NCBI GenBank assembly: GCA_035302405.1
Contig: DATGSR010000094.1
Location: forward strand, 1-21,547
DNA length: 21,547 bases
Origin: CALKWS01 sp035302405
Lineage (GTDB): Bacteria; Actinomycetota; Actinomycetes; Actinomycetales; Beutenbergiaceae
Direction: 5' to 3'
The notes under the pieces are model-generated. The model saw only the letters and a program-made list of their open reading frames with translations. It searched no databases and was not told the DNA's origin. Of this stretch, positions 6,476 through 14,180 are shown one piece after another. Position numbers and translations under genes: made by a program. Numbering within the stretch: the first letter of the stretch is position 1; each line of letters begins with the position of its first letter.

Positions 6476-7963
6476 ATGAACGCCGATGACTTCCAGCGTC
6501 CGGCCATCGACCTGCGGTTGTTGCCGGCCGCGGCGCTGTGCTGGATGGGGTGCTGGTGGGTCATCGCCCGACCACTGGCGGTTGGTGTGGTCCTGACCGG
6601 CGCCTGTTTGCTGGTGGTGCTGATAGCCAGTCACCGACTGGCCAAGCCACCGCAGGGACGGCACCGACGCCCTGCTCGTGACCGACTCACGGCGACAGTC
6701 CTGCTCACCGGTGTCCTTGCCTGCGCCGTATTGGGGCTGGCCACGGTTCGCACGGCCGAGCGGCAAGCGGCCCTTGCGGACCAACCGGCGGATCTGGTCG
6801 GCGTCGTGCGGCCCACCGCCGAGCCGCAGCCGATCACCGGCTCGGGCAGGGGGCACCGGTACCGGGTGCCGGCCAGGCTGCTCGCGGTGCACGACTCCGG
6901 CTCCGCCCGCGAGGTGAACCTCCCGGTGGTGCTGTTGACCGATGAGGCGTGGGGCGCGGTCCCGGTCGGCACCAGTTGGTGGATGCGCGCGCGGCTGGCG
7001 CCAACGAGTCCGGGTGACCGCGCGGCGGCCCTACTGATCGTGGAGACAGGAGCGCACCTGCATGAGCAGGCGCGCTGGCATGATCGGGCGGTCAACGCCC
7101 TACGCGGCGGCCTGGTGCGCGCGAGTGGTGACCTGGCGCCGCAGGCGCGCGGGCTGGTTCCCGGGATCACCTTGGGTGACACCCGGGGCATGCCGCCGGG
7201 GCTGGGTGAGGATCTCCGGGCGGTGTCCCTGACGCACATCACCGCGGTCTCCGGGATGCACGTGGCGATCGTGCTGGGTGCGGTGCTGGTCTGCCTGTGG
7301 TGGGCGCCACCGTGGCTTCGTGCGGGACTCGGCGGGCTGGTGCTGGTCGCCTTCGCGGTCCTGGTCTACCCTTCCGGCTCGGTCGTGCGCGCCGGGGTCA
7401 TGGGCGGGCTGTTGCTGCTGGGTCTGGCTACCGGTCGGCCCCGGTCCTCCATCCCGGCCTTGTTGGCCGCCGTGGTGGTGCTCCTGGGGTTCGACCCGTG
7501 GTTAGCACGGGACTTCGGTTTCGTACTGTCGGTGGTGGCAACCGGAGGCTTGTTGGCATTGGCGCCCGTGTTCGCCCACCGACTGCGCCGGTTCTGCCCC
7601 GAACCGGTGGCGATGGGCGCGGCGGTCTCGGCCTCGGCGCAACTGGTCTGCGCCCCGGTGCTGCTGCTCCTGGCTCCCGGGTTGCCCACGCACGGGATCC
7701 TGGCCAACGTATTGGCCACACCGGCCGTCCCACCGGCGACGCTGCTGGGCGTGGCGGCCACGATCGCTGGTGTCTGGTGGCCCGCGACAGCTGCGAGCCT
7801 TGCCGGGGTCGCCGCCTGGTTCACGGCCTGGATCGCCACCGTCGCCACCTTCTGCGCAGGCTTGCCGTTGGCTATGTTGCCGTGGCCGGAGGGCACCACG
7901 GGAGCGGTTTCGGTGGGAGTGGCTGCCCTCGGCGCCGGAGTGTGGTGGGGCACCAGGCGTTAG
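6476..7963 (+). CDS. comEC: ComEC/Rec2 family DNA-uptake channel protein, short form
   Basis: ComEC forms the inner-membrane channel for single-stranded DNA during transformation. ATG at 6476 gives 495 residues. N-terminal membrane helices are followed by a soluble region (about 90-200, probably the OB-fold/DUF4131 part). The competence domain starts near VPGITLGDTRGMP and ITAVSGMHVAIVLG, the most recognisable motifs, followed by many membrane helices. The protein stops after the last helix (GAGVWWGTRR) and has no C-terminal metallo-beta-lactamase domain. No remnant of such a domain follows, because holA is encoded convergently 21 bp away. There is no clear ribosome binding site, so translation may be coupled to comEA. 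Whether this organism is naturally transformable cannot be read from this window. Confidence 0.94.
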   Translation: MNADDFQRPAIDLRLLPAAALCWMGCWWVIARPLAVGVVLTGACLLVVLIASHRLAKPPQGRHRRPARDRLTATVLLTGVLACAVLGLATVRTAERQAALADQPADLVGVVRPTAEPQPITGSGRGHRYRVPARLLAVHDSGSAREVNLPVVLLTDEAWGAVPVGTSWWMRARLAPTSPGDRAAALLIVETGAHLHEQARWHDRAVNALRGGLVRASGDLAPQARGLVPGITLGDTRGMPPGLGEDLRAVSLTHITAVSGMHVAIVLGAVLVCLWWAPPWLRAGLGGLVLVAFAVLVYPSGSVVRAGVMGGLLLLGLATGRPRSSIPALLAAVVVLLGFDPWLARDFGFVLSVVATGGLLALAPVFAHRLRRFCPEPVAMGAAVSASAQLVCAPVLLLLAPGLPTHGILANVLATPAVPPATLLGVAATIAGVWWPATAASLAGVAAWFTAWIATVATFCAGLPLAMLPWPEGTTGAVSVGVAALGAGVWWGTRR

Positions 7964-7984
7964 GTGCAGAACCGCATCCCGGGG

Positions 7985-9007
7985 TTAGCCGGAGCGGGCT
8001 TCCGCGACCGTCAGCACGGCGCGTTCCACCGCATACTCCGGGTCCCGGCCGGCGCCCTTCACTTGGGCGTCGGCTTGGGCGATGGCTTGGATCGCCGTCG
8101 CGAGCCCTTCTGGGCTCCACCCCCGCAATTCGCGCCGGGCCCGGTCAATCTGCCACGGTGCCAGCCCCAGTTCTCCGGCGGAGACACCACGGCCACGAGT
8201 GGCGGCCACTTTCGCCAACGTGCGCACCTTCAAAGCCAGCGCGGCCACCAGCGGCACCGGGTCCACGCCGGTGCCCAGGGCGTGCCGCAGCAGCGTGATC
8301 GCTTCCGCCGCGTTGCCGGCGATCGCGGAGTCGGCCACCCGGAACCCGGTGGCCTCCACCCGGCCGCCGTAGTAGCGGTCCACCACCTCCGGTGTGATGG
8401 TACCGGTGGTGTCGGCGATGAGTTGGTGGGCCGCGGCCACTAGTTCCCGTAGGTCGGAACCCACGGCCTCGACCAAGGCTTGAACCGCCCCCGCGGTGGC
8501 GCGGCGCTTGGCGTCGGAGAACTCCGCGCTGATGAACTGCGCCTTGTCCGCATCGCGCTTGATGGGCTCGCACACCACCACCGGGAAGCGTGCGCCGATC
8601 GCGTCGAGCAACCTCTTACCGCGTGTGCCCTTCGCGTGGTGCAGCACCACGGTGACGTCGGCGACTTGGTCGGCGACTGTCTCCAGATAAGCCAGGCCGT
8701 CGGAGATCAGAGCATCGCTCGCCGCCTCCACCCCGGTGATGACGATATGCCGGTGCTCACCGAACAGGGACGGGCTTGCCACCATCTCCAACTGCCCGGC
8801 TTGGTAAGCGGCGCCGTCGATCAGGGTGCGCTCCACCGCCGCGCTGTCGCCCCCGCCGGCATGCTCGGCGGCCAAGTCGGCCAAGCGGTGCAACGCCCGA
8901 TCCACCAGCACATCCTCCGCACCGCGAATCAACACCACGGGAGCAAGCGGAACTTGCTTCCAGGACAGTCCCTTGGCGCCCTGGGAGCGACGACGAGGTG
9001 GAGCCAT
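7985..9007 (-). CDS. holA: DNA polymerase III delta subunit
   Basis: The delta subunit opens the beta sliding clamp within the clamp-loader complex. Starting at ATG 9007 the protein has 340 residues, the usual length. The opening block after a basic N-terminus (APVVLIRGAEDVLVDRALHRL) is typical of actinobacterial HolA. The middle region (FPVVVCEPIKRDADKAQFI and SDLRELVAAAHQLI) and the C-terminal collar domain (PWQIDRARRELRGW) also match the family. As expected for delta, there is no functional Walker A motif. An upstream extension to 9136 is open but would overlap the DUF952 gene and lacks family similarity. The gene is convergent with comEC and divergent from the DUF952 gene, with 67 bp between the two starts. 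Confidence 0.96.
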   Translation of the reverse strand: MAPPRRRSQGAKGLSWKQVPLAPVVLIRGAEDVLVDRALHRLADLAAEHAGGGDSAAVERTLIDGAAYQAGQLEMVASPSLFGEHRHIVITGVEAASDALISDGLAYLETVADQVADVTVVLHHAKGTRGKRLLDAIGARFPVVVCEPIKRDADKAQFISAEFSDAKRRATAGAVQALVEAVGSDLRELVAAAHQLIADTTGTITPEVVDRYYGGRVEATGFRVADSAIAGNAAEAITLLRHALGTGVDPVPLVAALALKVRTLAKVAATRGRGVSAGELGLAPWQIDRARRELRGWSPEGLATAIQAIAQADAQVKGAGRDPEYAVERAVLTVAEARSG

Positions 9008-9061
9008 GGCACCAGCCTGCCATGCCTCACCCACATCGCGGGTGTGCCCGGCGGGTACGGA

Positions 9062-9067
9062 TACGCT
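9062..9067 (+). promoter_or_regulatory. Putative -10 box of the DUF952 gene
   Basis: TACGCT ends 7 nt before ATG 9075, with no ribosome binding site between, fitting a leaderless transcript. It lies in the short divergent gap with holA. No -35 box was recognised. Confidence 0.35.
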
Positions 9068-9074
9068 CACGTGC

Positions 9075-9458
9075 ATGTTGACCATGTGGCACCTGGCCGA
9101 GCCCGACCACTGGCGCGAGGCCCAACGCACCGGCACCTACGAGCGGTCCACCCGGGGTGCCACCTTGGCCGACGTGGGATTCGTGCACTGCTCCTACCCC
9201 GACCGCCTGCCGGCAGTGGTCGAGGCGGTGTACCACGACGTCAGCGGCGACTACCTCGTGCTGGAGATCGACCGCCATCACCTGGAGCGGGCGAACATCA
9301 CCGTGGTCGATGAGCCCGGATCGGACGAGCCCGGGGCGGCCTTGTTCCCGCATGTGTACGGCCCGATTCCGGTTGCCGCGGTACGCCGGGTGTTACCGGC
9401 CCGGGTGGAGCGGGGCCGCCTGCGAGTCCAGGAGGAGCCGGTGCCTTCGCCGGAATGA
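9075..9458 (+). CDS. DUF952 domain protein
   Basis: The 127-residue protein matches the DUF952 pattern: an opening MWHLAEPDHWREAQRTGTY, then GFVHCSYPDRL, a LVLEIDRHHL strand and the closing FPHVYGPIPVAAV motif. The conserved His-Cys-Ser and the FPH-YGP motif are characteristic. The family is a small stand-alone domain, sometimes compared with ADP-ribosyltransferase-like folds, with no firmly established function to my knowledge. The reading frame is open far upstream, but similarity begins at this Met. A -10-like box 7 nt upstream supports ATG 9075 over the second Met at 9084. The last 15 residues are charged and variable. Confidence 0.9.
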   Translation: MLTMWHLAEPDHWREAQRTGTYERSTRGATLADVGFVHCSYPDRLPAVVEAVYHDVSGDYLVLEIDRHHLERANITVVDEPGSDEPGAALFPHVYGPIPVAAVRRVLPARVERGRLRVQEEPVPSPE

Positions 9459-9485
9459 GACGGTCACCGGCGCAGGAGGAGCAGT

Positions 9486-9519
9486 GCCAAGCATCCGCTT
9501 GGCGAAGCGGTTTCGGTTT
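9486..9519 (+). terminator. Putative intrinsic terminator after the DUF952 gene, with an alternative hairpin
   Basis: CCGCTT (9495-9500) pairs with AAGCGG (9505-9510) around GGCG and is followed by TTTCGGTTT. An overlapping hairpin, GCCAAGC (9486-9492) with GCTTGGC (9497-9503), is mutually exclusive with it. Either may fold, but the one ending before the T-rich stretch looks like the terminator. Confidence 0.5.
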
Positions 9520-9550
9520 GGCTGGAGCCCCAGAGCACGCTTGACGCACG

Positions 9551-9588
9551 ACGACGGCGCCGCTCCCGGATGGAAGCGGCGCCGTCGT
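9551..9588. terminator. Bidirectional terminator between the DUF952 gene and rpsT
   Basis: A perfect 14-bp stem, 9551-9564 with 9575-9588, closes a 10-nt loop. It lies 28 nt past the rpsT stop codon and between convergent genes, so it probably ends rpsT transcription and may also stop the plus-strand transcript. The flanks lack long T tracts, as is common in actinobacteria. Confidence 0.7.
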
Positions 9589-9615
9589 TGGTAGTTCAGT
9601 GCTGAGGCGGCCGCG

Positions 9616-9876
9616 TCAGAGCGCGGCGACCTGCTTGGCCAGCGCCGACTTGCGGTTCGCTGCCTGGTTCTTGTGGATGATGCCCTTGCTGGCGGCCTTG
9701 TCCAACTTGCGGGCAGCGGTCTGCAACGCCTGATCGGCGCCGTCCTTGTCGCCGTCGGCCACCGCCTTGCGGACTCGGCGCACGTGTGTCTTCAACTCCG
9801 ACTTCACGGCCTTGTTTCGCGCCCGCGCCTTCTCGTTCGTGCGGTTGCGCTTGATCTGGGACTTAATGTTTGCCAC
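9616..9876 (-). CDS. rpsT: 30S ribosomal protein S20
   Basis: S20 is a primary 16S rRNA-binding protein of the small subunit. The 86-residue sequence has the canonical family opening (MANIKSQIKRN, then TNEKARARNKAVKSELKT) and closing (KGIIHKNQAANRKSALAKQV), very basic and helical. The start codon is GTG (9874-9876, minus strand), preceded by a weak AGAGAG about 7 nt upstream. Non-AUG starts are known for rpsT in other bacteria and have been linked to autoregulation in E. coli; regulation here is not shown. A strong hairpin lies 28 nt past its stop. Confidence 0.99.
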   Translation of the reverse strand: MANIKSQIKRNRTNEKARARNKAVKSELKTHVRRVRKAVADGDKDGADQALQTAARKLDKAASKGIIHKNQAANRKSALAKQVAAL

Positions 9877-10003
9877 GTGTTGACTCTCTTGTGTGTTCGC
9901 GCGATCTCATCTGGTCAGTGAGGGCGTCGGTGCTGGTACGGACTAGTCGGCGTGGGGATGCCGGTGGCGGACCAGCGCCGGAGAGGAGCACCGTGGTGAG
10001 CAA

Positions 10004-10049
10004 CCCCCGAGGTGGGGGCCCGACGGCACCAACTCAAACCGTCATACTA
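10004..10049 (-). promoter_or_regulatory. Possible rpsT promoter and leader hairpin
   Basis: On the minus strand TAGTAT (10049-10044) resembles a -10 box, which would give an rpsT leader of about 160 nt. Just downstream is a C5/G5 hairpin (10014-10018 with 10004-10008) around a 5-nt loop. No -35 box at normal spacing is visible, so this is tentative. The rest of the 9877-10101 gap shows no open gene. Confidence 0.3.
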
Positions 10050-10101
10050 CCGCATCGATCACCACCCGCCCACAACCCCCGCTGTGTAGTGGCTCACGGG
10101 T

Positions 10102-10737
10102 TCAGTCGTTTTCCACCTTGAGAACTTCACCGTTCTCGACGTTGAGATAGACCTCCACGTCATCGGTGAAGTCAACCTCCCAGGTGAACACCCCGTCCTC
10201 CTCATCCAGATCGACTGCGTCCACCTGGCCGGCGGCGTGCTCGGCGGCAATCTCGATGGCCTCAGTGAGGGTGATGGTGGCTGCGTCCAGGGCCTGACGG
10301 TCCTCGTCGTCCAACCGCCCATCCGGTTCGATGCCCAGCATCTCCGCGCCGTCGGCGCTGACCAGCACCTCGAGTTCATCCTCGCCGTCGGCGACCTGGA
10401 TCTCCCAGGTGCCATCGTCGTCGTCATCCAACTCGAAAGCCACACCGCCGGTTTCGCTCTCCGCCAGGTCCACCGCGGCCAGTACGCCGGCGTGGTCACC
10501 GCCGGCGGTGCCTGCCTCATCGGTCTGGTCATCGGCGTCCCCGGCGCCGGTGTCCTGGGTGTCATCGGCCGGGTCGGTGCTGCCGTCGTCCTGACCATCG
10601 TCGCCGTCGGCCGGAGGAGCCTGGGTGGTGTCCACCGGCTCGATCGACTCATCTCCGCCGTCACCGCAGCCTGCCAGCAGCAGAAGGGCTGCGGCACCGA
10701 TCGCCATGGTCCGCGTGGTGAGGTTCTTGGTGTTCAT
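10102..10737 (-). CDS. PepSY-like domain lipoprotein, strongly acidic
   Basis: From ATG 10737 the protein has 211 residues. A lipoprotein signal peptide (1-23, with TTRTMAIGAAALLLLAG) ends in the lipobox L-A-G-C with C24 as the lipidated residue. A long Asp/Thr/Gly-rich linker (about 25-85) follows. Two PepSY-like repeats come next: one around residues 90-145 (WEIQVADGEDELEVLVSADG) and one around 160-211 (LTEAIEIAAEHAAGQ, then FTWEVDF and VYLNVENGEVL). PepSY repeats often occur in extracytoplasmic proteins linked to peptidase inhibition or two-component signalling. A Met 6 codons upstream (10755) is possible but less signal-like. Three phased CTCA repeats upstream suggest control by an OmpR/PhoB-type regulator. 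Confidence 0.88.
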   Translation of the reverse strand: MNTKNLTTRTMAIGAAALLLLAGCGDGGDESIEPVDTTQAPPADGDDGQDDGSTDPADDTQDTGAGDADDQTDEAGTAGGDHAGVLAAVDLAESETGGVAFELDDDDDGTWEIQVADGEDELEVLVSADGAEMLGIEPDGRLDDEDRQALDAATITLTEAIEIAAEHAAGQVDAVDLDEEDGVFTWEVDFTDDVEVYLNVENGEVLKVEND

Positions 10738-10788
10738 GGTTCCAGCATCGAACACCCGGCGTCCGAGTGCGAGATTTGGGAGAACATC

Positions 10789-10816
10789 CTCACGGCGCTC
10801 TCATCGAACTCTCATC
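10789..10816 (-). promoter_or_regulatory. Phased direct repeats, candidate OmpR/PhoB-family response-regulator site
   Basis: The 8-mer CTCTCATC occurs at 10798-10805 and 10809-10816. A third CTCA at 10789-10792 keeps the exact 11-bp phase with CTCA at 10800 and 10811. On the minus strand this reads as three TGAG repeats one helical turn apart, upstream of the PepSY-like lipoprotein start (10737). Such 11-bp direct repeats are the classic footprint of OmpR/PhoB-type regulators. No regulator gene is adjacent. Confidence 0.45.
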
Positions 10817-10883
10817 TACCCGCCCGGTCGCCCACGGGTCGGCTTGGGTCTGGCGTGGCCTTGGCGGGGGCGATTCGGGGCGG

Positions 10884-11552
10884 TTACTGGGTGAGCAGGA
10901 TGAGTGCCAGCACGATGCCGGTCAGTGCGGCCAACGGGATCGCGACCAGCGTGCCGAGGAAGGAGGCGATGGTCAGCCGCAGATCATCTTTCAGGTACGG
11001 CGCTCCTGCGGTTCCTCCGGCGGCGGTGAGCAGGGCACGTTGAGCGCGCTCCACGCTGCCCAGCGCCCGTCCGATGGGAGCCAGCCGTCCCATACTGAAC
11101 ACACGGGTGACGCGTGCGCCGGCGCCGCGGGAGGGTTCGGGCGCGCGGGACTCGGTGAAGGCCTCGAAGAGCACTTGCACGTCTTCCTGTCCTGGCTGCC
11201 CGTGCATGTCCTCATAGATCTGTGAGGTCAGGTCCGCAGGGATCACCTCGCTGCTCTCCGCCGGGCCGGGCAGGATCACCTGATGGGTGGTGGCGGCTTG
11301 CTCGGTGCGGTCCAGCCACTTGCGCCGGCGCCGAGCGAGCATCACCACCGGAAGCGCCAGCAGCACCCAGATCACGATCACCACCACTGTGGCCGCGGCG
11401 CCGGTGGTCGGCCGGGTGATGAACCCGACGGCGAGCAGCCCGGTGATGACGAGCACTCCGCCGGCGATCACGGCCAACGCCTTGGTGGGCAAGGACAGCA
11501 CCTGGCCCACCGATCGGGCCAGCACGCCCAGCCGTTCAGCCAGAGAGGTCAT
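10884..11552 (-). CDS. Uncharacterised membrane protein
   Basis: I do not recognise a family. The 222-residue product has two N-terminal membrane helices (about 24-46 and 53-73) followed by a positively charged ARRRRKW stop. A cytoplasmic region of about 120 residues (75-195) contains short acidic and Pro-rich stretches. A C-terminal hydrophobic helix (about 198-221, SFLGTLVAIPLAALTGIVLALILL) ends the protein. ATG 11552 has no strong Shine-Dalgarno sequence; a CATGAT 6 nt upstream could be a -10 box for leaderless start. It reads in the same direction as the PepSY-like lipoprotein, 146 bp away, and the phased repeats between them suggest separate promoters. Confidence 0.8.
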   Translation of the reverse strand: MTSLAERLGVLARSVGQVLSLPTKALAVIAGGVLVITGLLAVGFITRPTTGAAATVVVIVIWVLLALPVVMLARRRRKWLDRTEQAATTHQVILPGPAESSEVIPADLTSQIYEDMHGQPGQEDVQVLFEAFTESRAPEPSRGAGARVTRVFSMGRLAPIGRALGSVERAQRALLTAAGGTAGAPYLKDDLRLTIASFLGTLVAIPLAALTGIVLALILLTQ

Positions 11553-11617
11553 ACCCCGATCATGCCTGATACGCCGCTTACTGGCTGCCGGCGGATGGAG
11601 TTCGACTGCGCGTGGCG

Positions 11618-12145
11618 CTATCCGTGTGTGAGTGGAAGTTCCTCGGTGGGCGGTTGCGGATCGGAGTAAAGACGCCCATAGGTCAGGACGTCGATCCGCC
11701 GGCCCTCCACAAGGAATTTCTCGCGCTCGAGGCCCTCCTGGATGAAGCCGGCGGCGCGCGCGACCGCACCGGAGGCCGGGTTATTCGCCCGATGCCCCAG
11801 TTCCAACCGTTCCAACCCGCCGGCACCCAGAGCCCAGTTGGCTACCGTTGCTGCTGCCCGGGCGGTCAAGCCGCGCCCCCGGTGCGACGGTTTGGTCCAG
11901 TACCAGAACCAGCCGAGACGGTTCCTCAGATCGGCGTCCACGGCCACCACTCCCACCAGCCGCCCGGCATCGGCCAGTGCGAAACCGTAGGTGTTCTCGA
12001 CCAGGGCACGGGTGTAGGCGGCGGCAGAGGGCTCATCCTGCACCTCGCCCTGCCGGGACATATCGGGTGCGCGAAACCCGTCCAGGATGGCCGGAGCGTC
12101 AGCGAGGGCTACCCGCCGCAGCAGCACCGAGCCATTGATCGTCAT
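11618..12145 (-). CDS. GNAT family N-acetyltransferase (RimJ/RimL-like)
   Basis: The frame is open to 12607 but would run into lepA; ATG 12145 gives 175 residues, the usual GNAT length. Recognisable parts are VLLRRVALADAPAILDGFR (beta1-alpha1), GRLVGVVAVD (beta2-beta3) and the acetyl-CoA-binding motif A, HRGRGLTARAA, where the Q/R-x-x-G-x-G/A pattern is visible. The segment LERLELGHRANNPASGAVARAAGF (motif B) and FLVEGRRIDVLTYGRL follow, a pattern typical of RimJ/RimL-like enzymes that acetylate N-termini or small amines. The substrate is unknown. A -10-like TACGAT (12154-12159, minus) 8 nt before the ATG, without a ribosome binding site, suggests leaderless expression. Confidence 0.92.
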   Translation of the reverse strand: MTINGSVLLRRVALADAPAILDGFRAPDMSRQGEVQDEPSAAAYTRALVENTYGFALADAGRLVGVVAVDADLRNRLGWFWYWTKPSHRGRGLTARAAATVANWALGAGGLERLELGHRANNPASGAVARAAGFIQEGLEREKFLVEGRRIDVLTYGRLYSDPQPPTEELPLTHG

Positions 12146-12153
12146 CGAGAGCG

Positions 12154-12159
12154 ATCGTA
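12154..12159 (-). promoter_or_regulatory. Putative -10 box of the GNAT gene
   Basis: TACGAT on the minus strand, 8 nt before ATG 12145. A transcript starting there would have almost no 5' leader. No -35 box was recognised. Confidence 0.4.
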
Positions 12160-12187
12160 CCGAGCAGCGCTCGCCGAGGCGGCGGGG

Positions 12188-12213
12188 GAGTCGCGGTAGG
12201 AAGTCGCGGTAGG
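12188..12213. repeat. 13-bp tandem duplication in the lepA/GNAT divergent region
   Basis: AGTCGCGGTAGGA (12188-12200) is followed directly by AGTCGCGGTAGGG (12201-12213), identical at 12 of 13 positions. It lies between two divergent genes. Its function is unknown. Confidence 0.7.
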
Positions 12214-12282
12214 GGAGCGGCGGCGGGACTGGTGCTGGCAGCGAGGCGGACGGATAGGTGCACCTGCGCGGAGTCGTGGGAC

Positions 12283-12301
12283 GATAGGGCAGGACCCTAT
12301 C
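12283..12301. promoter_or_regulatory. Inverted repeat 20 nt before lepA
   Basis: GATAGGG (12283-12289) pairs perfectly with CCCTATC (12295-12301) around a 5-nt centre. It ends 19 nt before the lepA start and could be an operator or a small leader hairpin. A 10-bp palindrome, AGGTGCACCT (12256-12265), lies further upstream. Confidence 0.4.
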
Positions 12302-12320
12302 CGCGAGTGAAAGACCTTTC

Positions 12321-14177
12321 GTGCCACCCATCGCCACCCCAGAAACTCTGGAGCGCATCCAACCGGCCGCCACGGCGCCGGACTTGTTGCGCAATTTCTG
12401 CATCATCGCCCACATCGACCACGGCAAGTCCACCCTGGCCGACCGCATGCTGCAGATGACCGGGGTGGTCGAGGAGCGCCTCATGCGGGCCCAGTTCCTC
12501 GACCGCATGGACATCGAGCGGGAACGCGGCATCACTATCAAGTCCCAGGCCGTGCGGATGCCCTGGCAGGTGGGCGAACAGGCCTTTGCGCTGAACATGA
12601 TCGACACGCCCGGGCACGTGGACTTCTCCTATGAGGTCTCCCGCTCCCTGGCCGCCTGTGAGGGGGCGATCCTGCTGGTGGACGCCGCCCAGGGGATCGA
12701 GGCTCAGACGTTGGCGAACCTGTATATGGCCATGGAGCATGACCTGGCCATCATCCCGGTGCTGAACAAGATCGACCTGCCCGCCGCCCAACCGGAACGG
12801 TTCGCCGAGGAGTTGGCCGGGCTGATCGGGGTGGAACCGGAGGAGTGCCTACTGGTCTCCGGTAAGACCGGGGCGGGAGTGGAGGAACTCCTGGACCAGA
12901 TCGTGGCCCAGATCCCATCCCCGCAGGGCCAGGTGGACGCCCCGGCCCGGGCGATGATCTTCGACTCCGTCTACGACACCTACCGCGGTGTGGTCACCTA
13001 CGTCCGGGTGGTGGACGGGCACCTGAGCCGGGGGCAGAAGGTGCAGATGATGTCCACCGGCGACACCCACGAACTGCAGGAGATCGGGGTGATCTCCCCG
13101 GACCCCACCACCGCGGCCGGGCTGGGCGTGGGGGAGGTGGGCTACCTCATCACCGGTGCCAAAGAGGTACGGCAGTCCCGCGTCGGTGACACCGTCACCA
13201 CCCAGAACGACCCGGCGACCGAACCGCTGGCCGGGTACCGGGACCCGCAGCCGATGGTGTTCTCCGGCCTCTACCCGATCGACGGGTCGGACTACCCCGC
13301 GCTCCGGGATGCGCTGGACAAACTCAAACTCAACGACGCCGCACTGGACTACGAACCGGAGACCTCCGTGGCGCTCGGCTTCGGTTTCCGGTGCGGGTTC
13401 CTGGGCCTGCTGCACTTGGAGATCGTGCGTGAACGCCTGGAGCGGGAATTCGATCTGGACCTGATCGCCACCACTCCGAACGTGGTGTACCAGGTCACCA
13501 TGGAGGACGGCACCGAGGTGGAGGTGACCAACCCCAGCGAGTTCCCGGCCGGGAAAATCGCCTCCGTCACCGAACCCACCGTGACCGCCACGATTTTGAC
13601 CCCCAGCGACTTCGTGGGGCCGGTGATGGAACTGTGCCAGAACCGCCGAGGGGTGATGGAGGGCATGGACTACCTGTCACCGGAACGGGTCGAATTGCGC
13701 TATACCCTGCCGCTGGGGGAGATCATTTTCGACTTCTTCGATCAACTCAAGTCCCGCACCCGGGGATATGCGTCCCTGGACTACGAAGCCGCCGGGGAGC
13801 AGGACGCGGACCTGGTCAAGGTGGACATCCTGTTGCAGGGCGAACAGGTGGACGCCTTCAGCGCGATCGTGCACCGCGACAAGGCCTACTCCTACGGGGT
13901 GATGATGACCGGCAAACTCAAGGAACTCATCCCGCGGCAGCAGTTCGAGGTGCCCATCCAGGCGGCGATCGGCGCGCGCATCATCGCCCGGGAAACGGTC
14001 CGCGCCATCCGCAAGGACGTGCTGGCCAAGTGCTATGGCGGTGACATCTCCCGGAAACGCAAACTGCTGGAGCGGCAGAAGGAAGGCAAGAAGCGGATGA
14101 AGAACATCGGCCGGGTGGAGGTGCCACAGGAGGCGTTCGTGGCGGCCCTGGCCACCGACGGCGGGGGCGACAGTTAG
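12321..14177 (+). CDS. lepA: Elongation factor 4 (LepA), ribosomal GTPase
   Basis: EF4 is a translational GTPase related to EF-G that acts on ribosomes in initiation/assembly or under stress. The 618-residue protein starts at GTG 12321, preceded by a weak GAGTGAAAG. G1 is AHIDHGKST (30-38), followed by a switch region with RERGITIKSQA, G3 DTPGHVDF and G4 NKID. Domains II and III and the family-specific C-terminal domain follow, with YGGDISRKRKLLERQKEGKKRMK near the end. It lacks the EF-G domain IV, as expected. hemW starts 3 nt after the stop codon, so the two genes are almost certainly co-transcribed, a common actinobacterial arrangement. Confidence 0.98.
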   Translation: MPPIATPETLERIQPAATAPDLLRNFCIIAHIDHGKSTLADRMLQMTGVVEERLMRAQFLDRMDIERERGITIKSQAVRMPWQVGEQAFALNMIDTPGHVDFSYEVSRSLAACEGAILLVDAAQGIEAQTLANLYMAMEHDLAIIPVLNKIDLPAAQPERFAEELAGLIGVEPEECLLVSGKTGAGVEELLDQIVAQIPSPQGQVDAPARAMIFDSVYDTYRGVVTYVRVVDGHLSRGQKVQMMSTGDTHELQEIGVISPDPTTAAGLGVGEVGYLITGAKEVRQSRVGDTVTTQNDPATEPLAGYRDPQPMVFSGLYPIDGSDYPALRDALDKLKLNDAALDYEPETSVALGFGFRCGFLGLLHLEIVRERLEREFDLDLIATTPNVVYQVTMEDGTEVEVTNPSEFPAGKIASVTEPTVTATILTPSDFVGPVMELCQNRRGVMEGMDYLSPERVELRYTLPLGEIIFDFFDQLKSRTRGYASLDYEAAGEQDADLVKVDILLQGEQVDAFSAIVHRDKAYSYGVMMTGKLKELIPRQQFEVPIQAAIGARIIARETVRAIRKDVLAKCYGGDISRKRKLLERQKEGKKRMKNIGRVEVPQEAFVAALATDGGGDS

Positions 14178-14180
14178 CCC

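Noticed and set aside
9877..10101. tRNA or small RNA gene in the rpsT upstream gap
   Set aside because: No cloverleaf, no T-loop GTTCGAAT-type motif and no CCA-like end could be seen; only a small hairpin and a possible promoter.
11618..12607. A 329-residue GNAT protein starting inside lepA
   Set aside because: The N-terminal half is the antisense of lepA. GNAT similarity and a leaderless -10 both point to ATG 12145.
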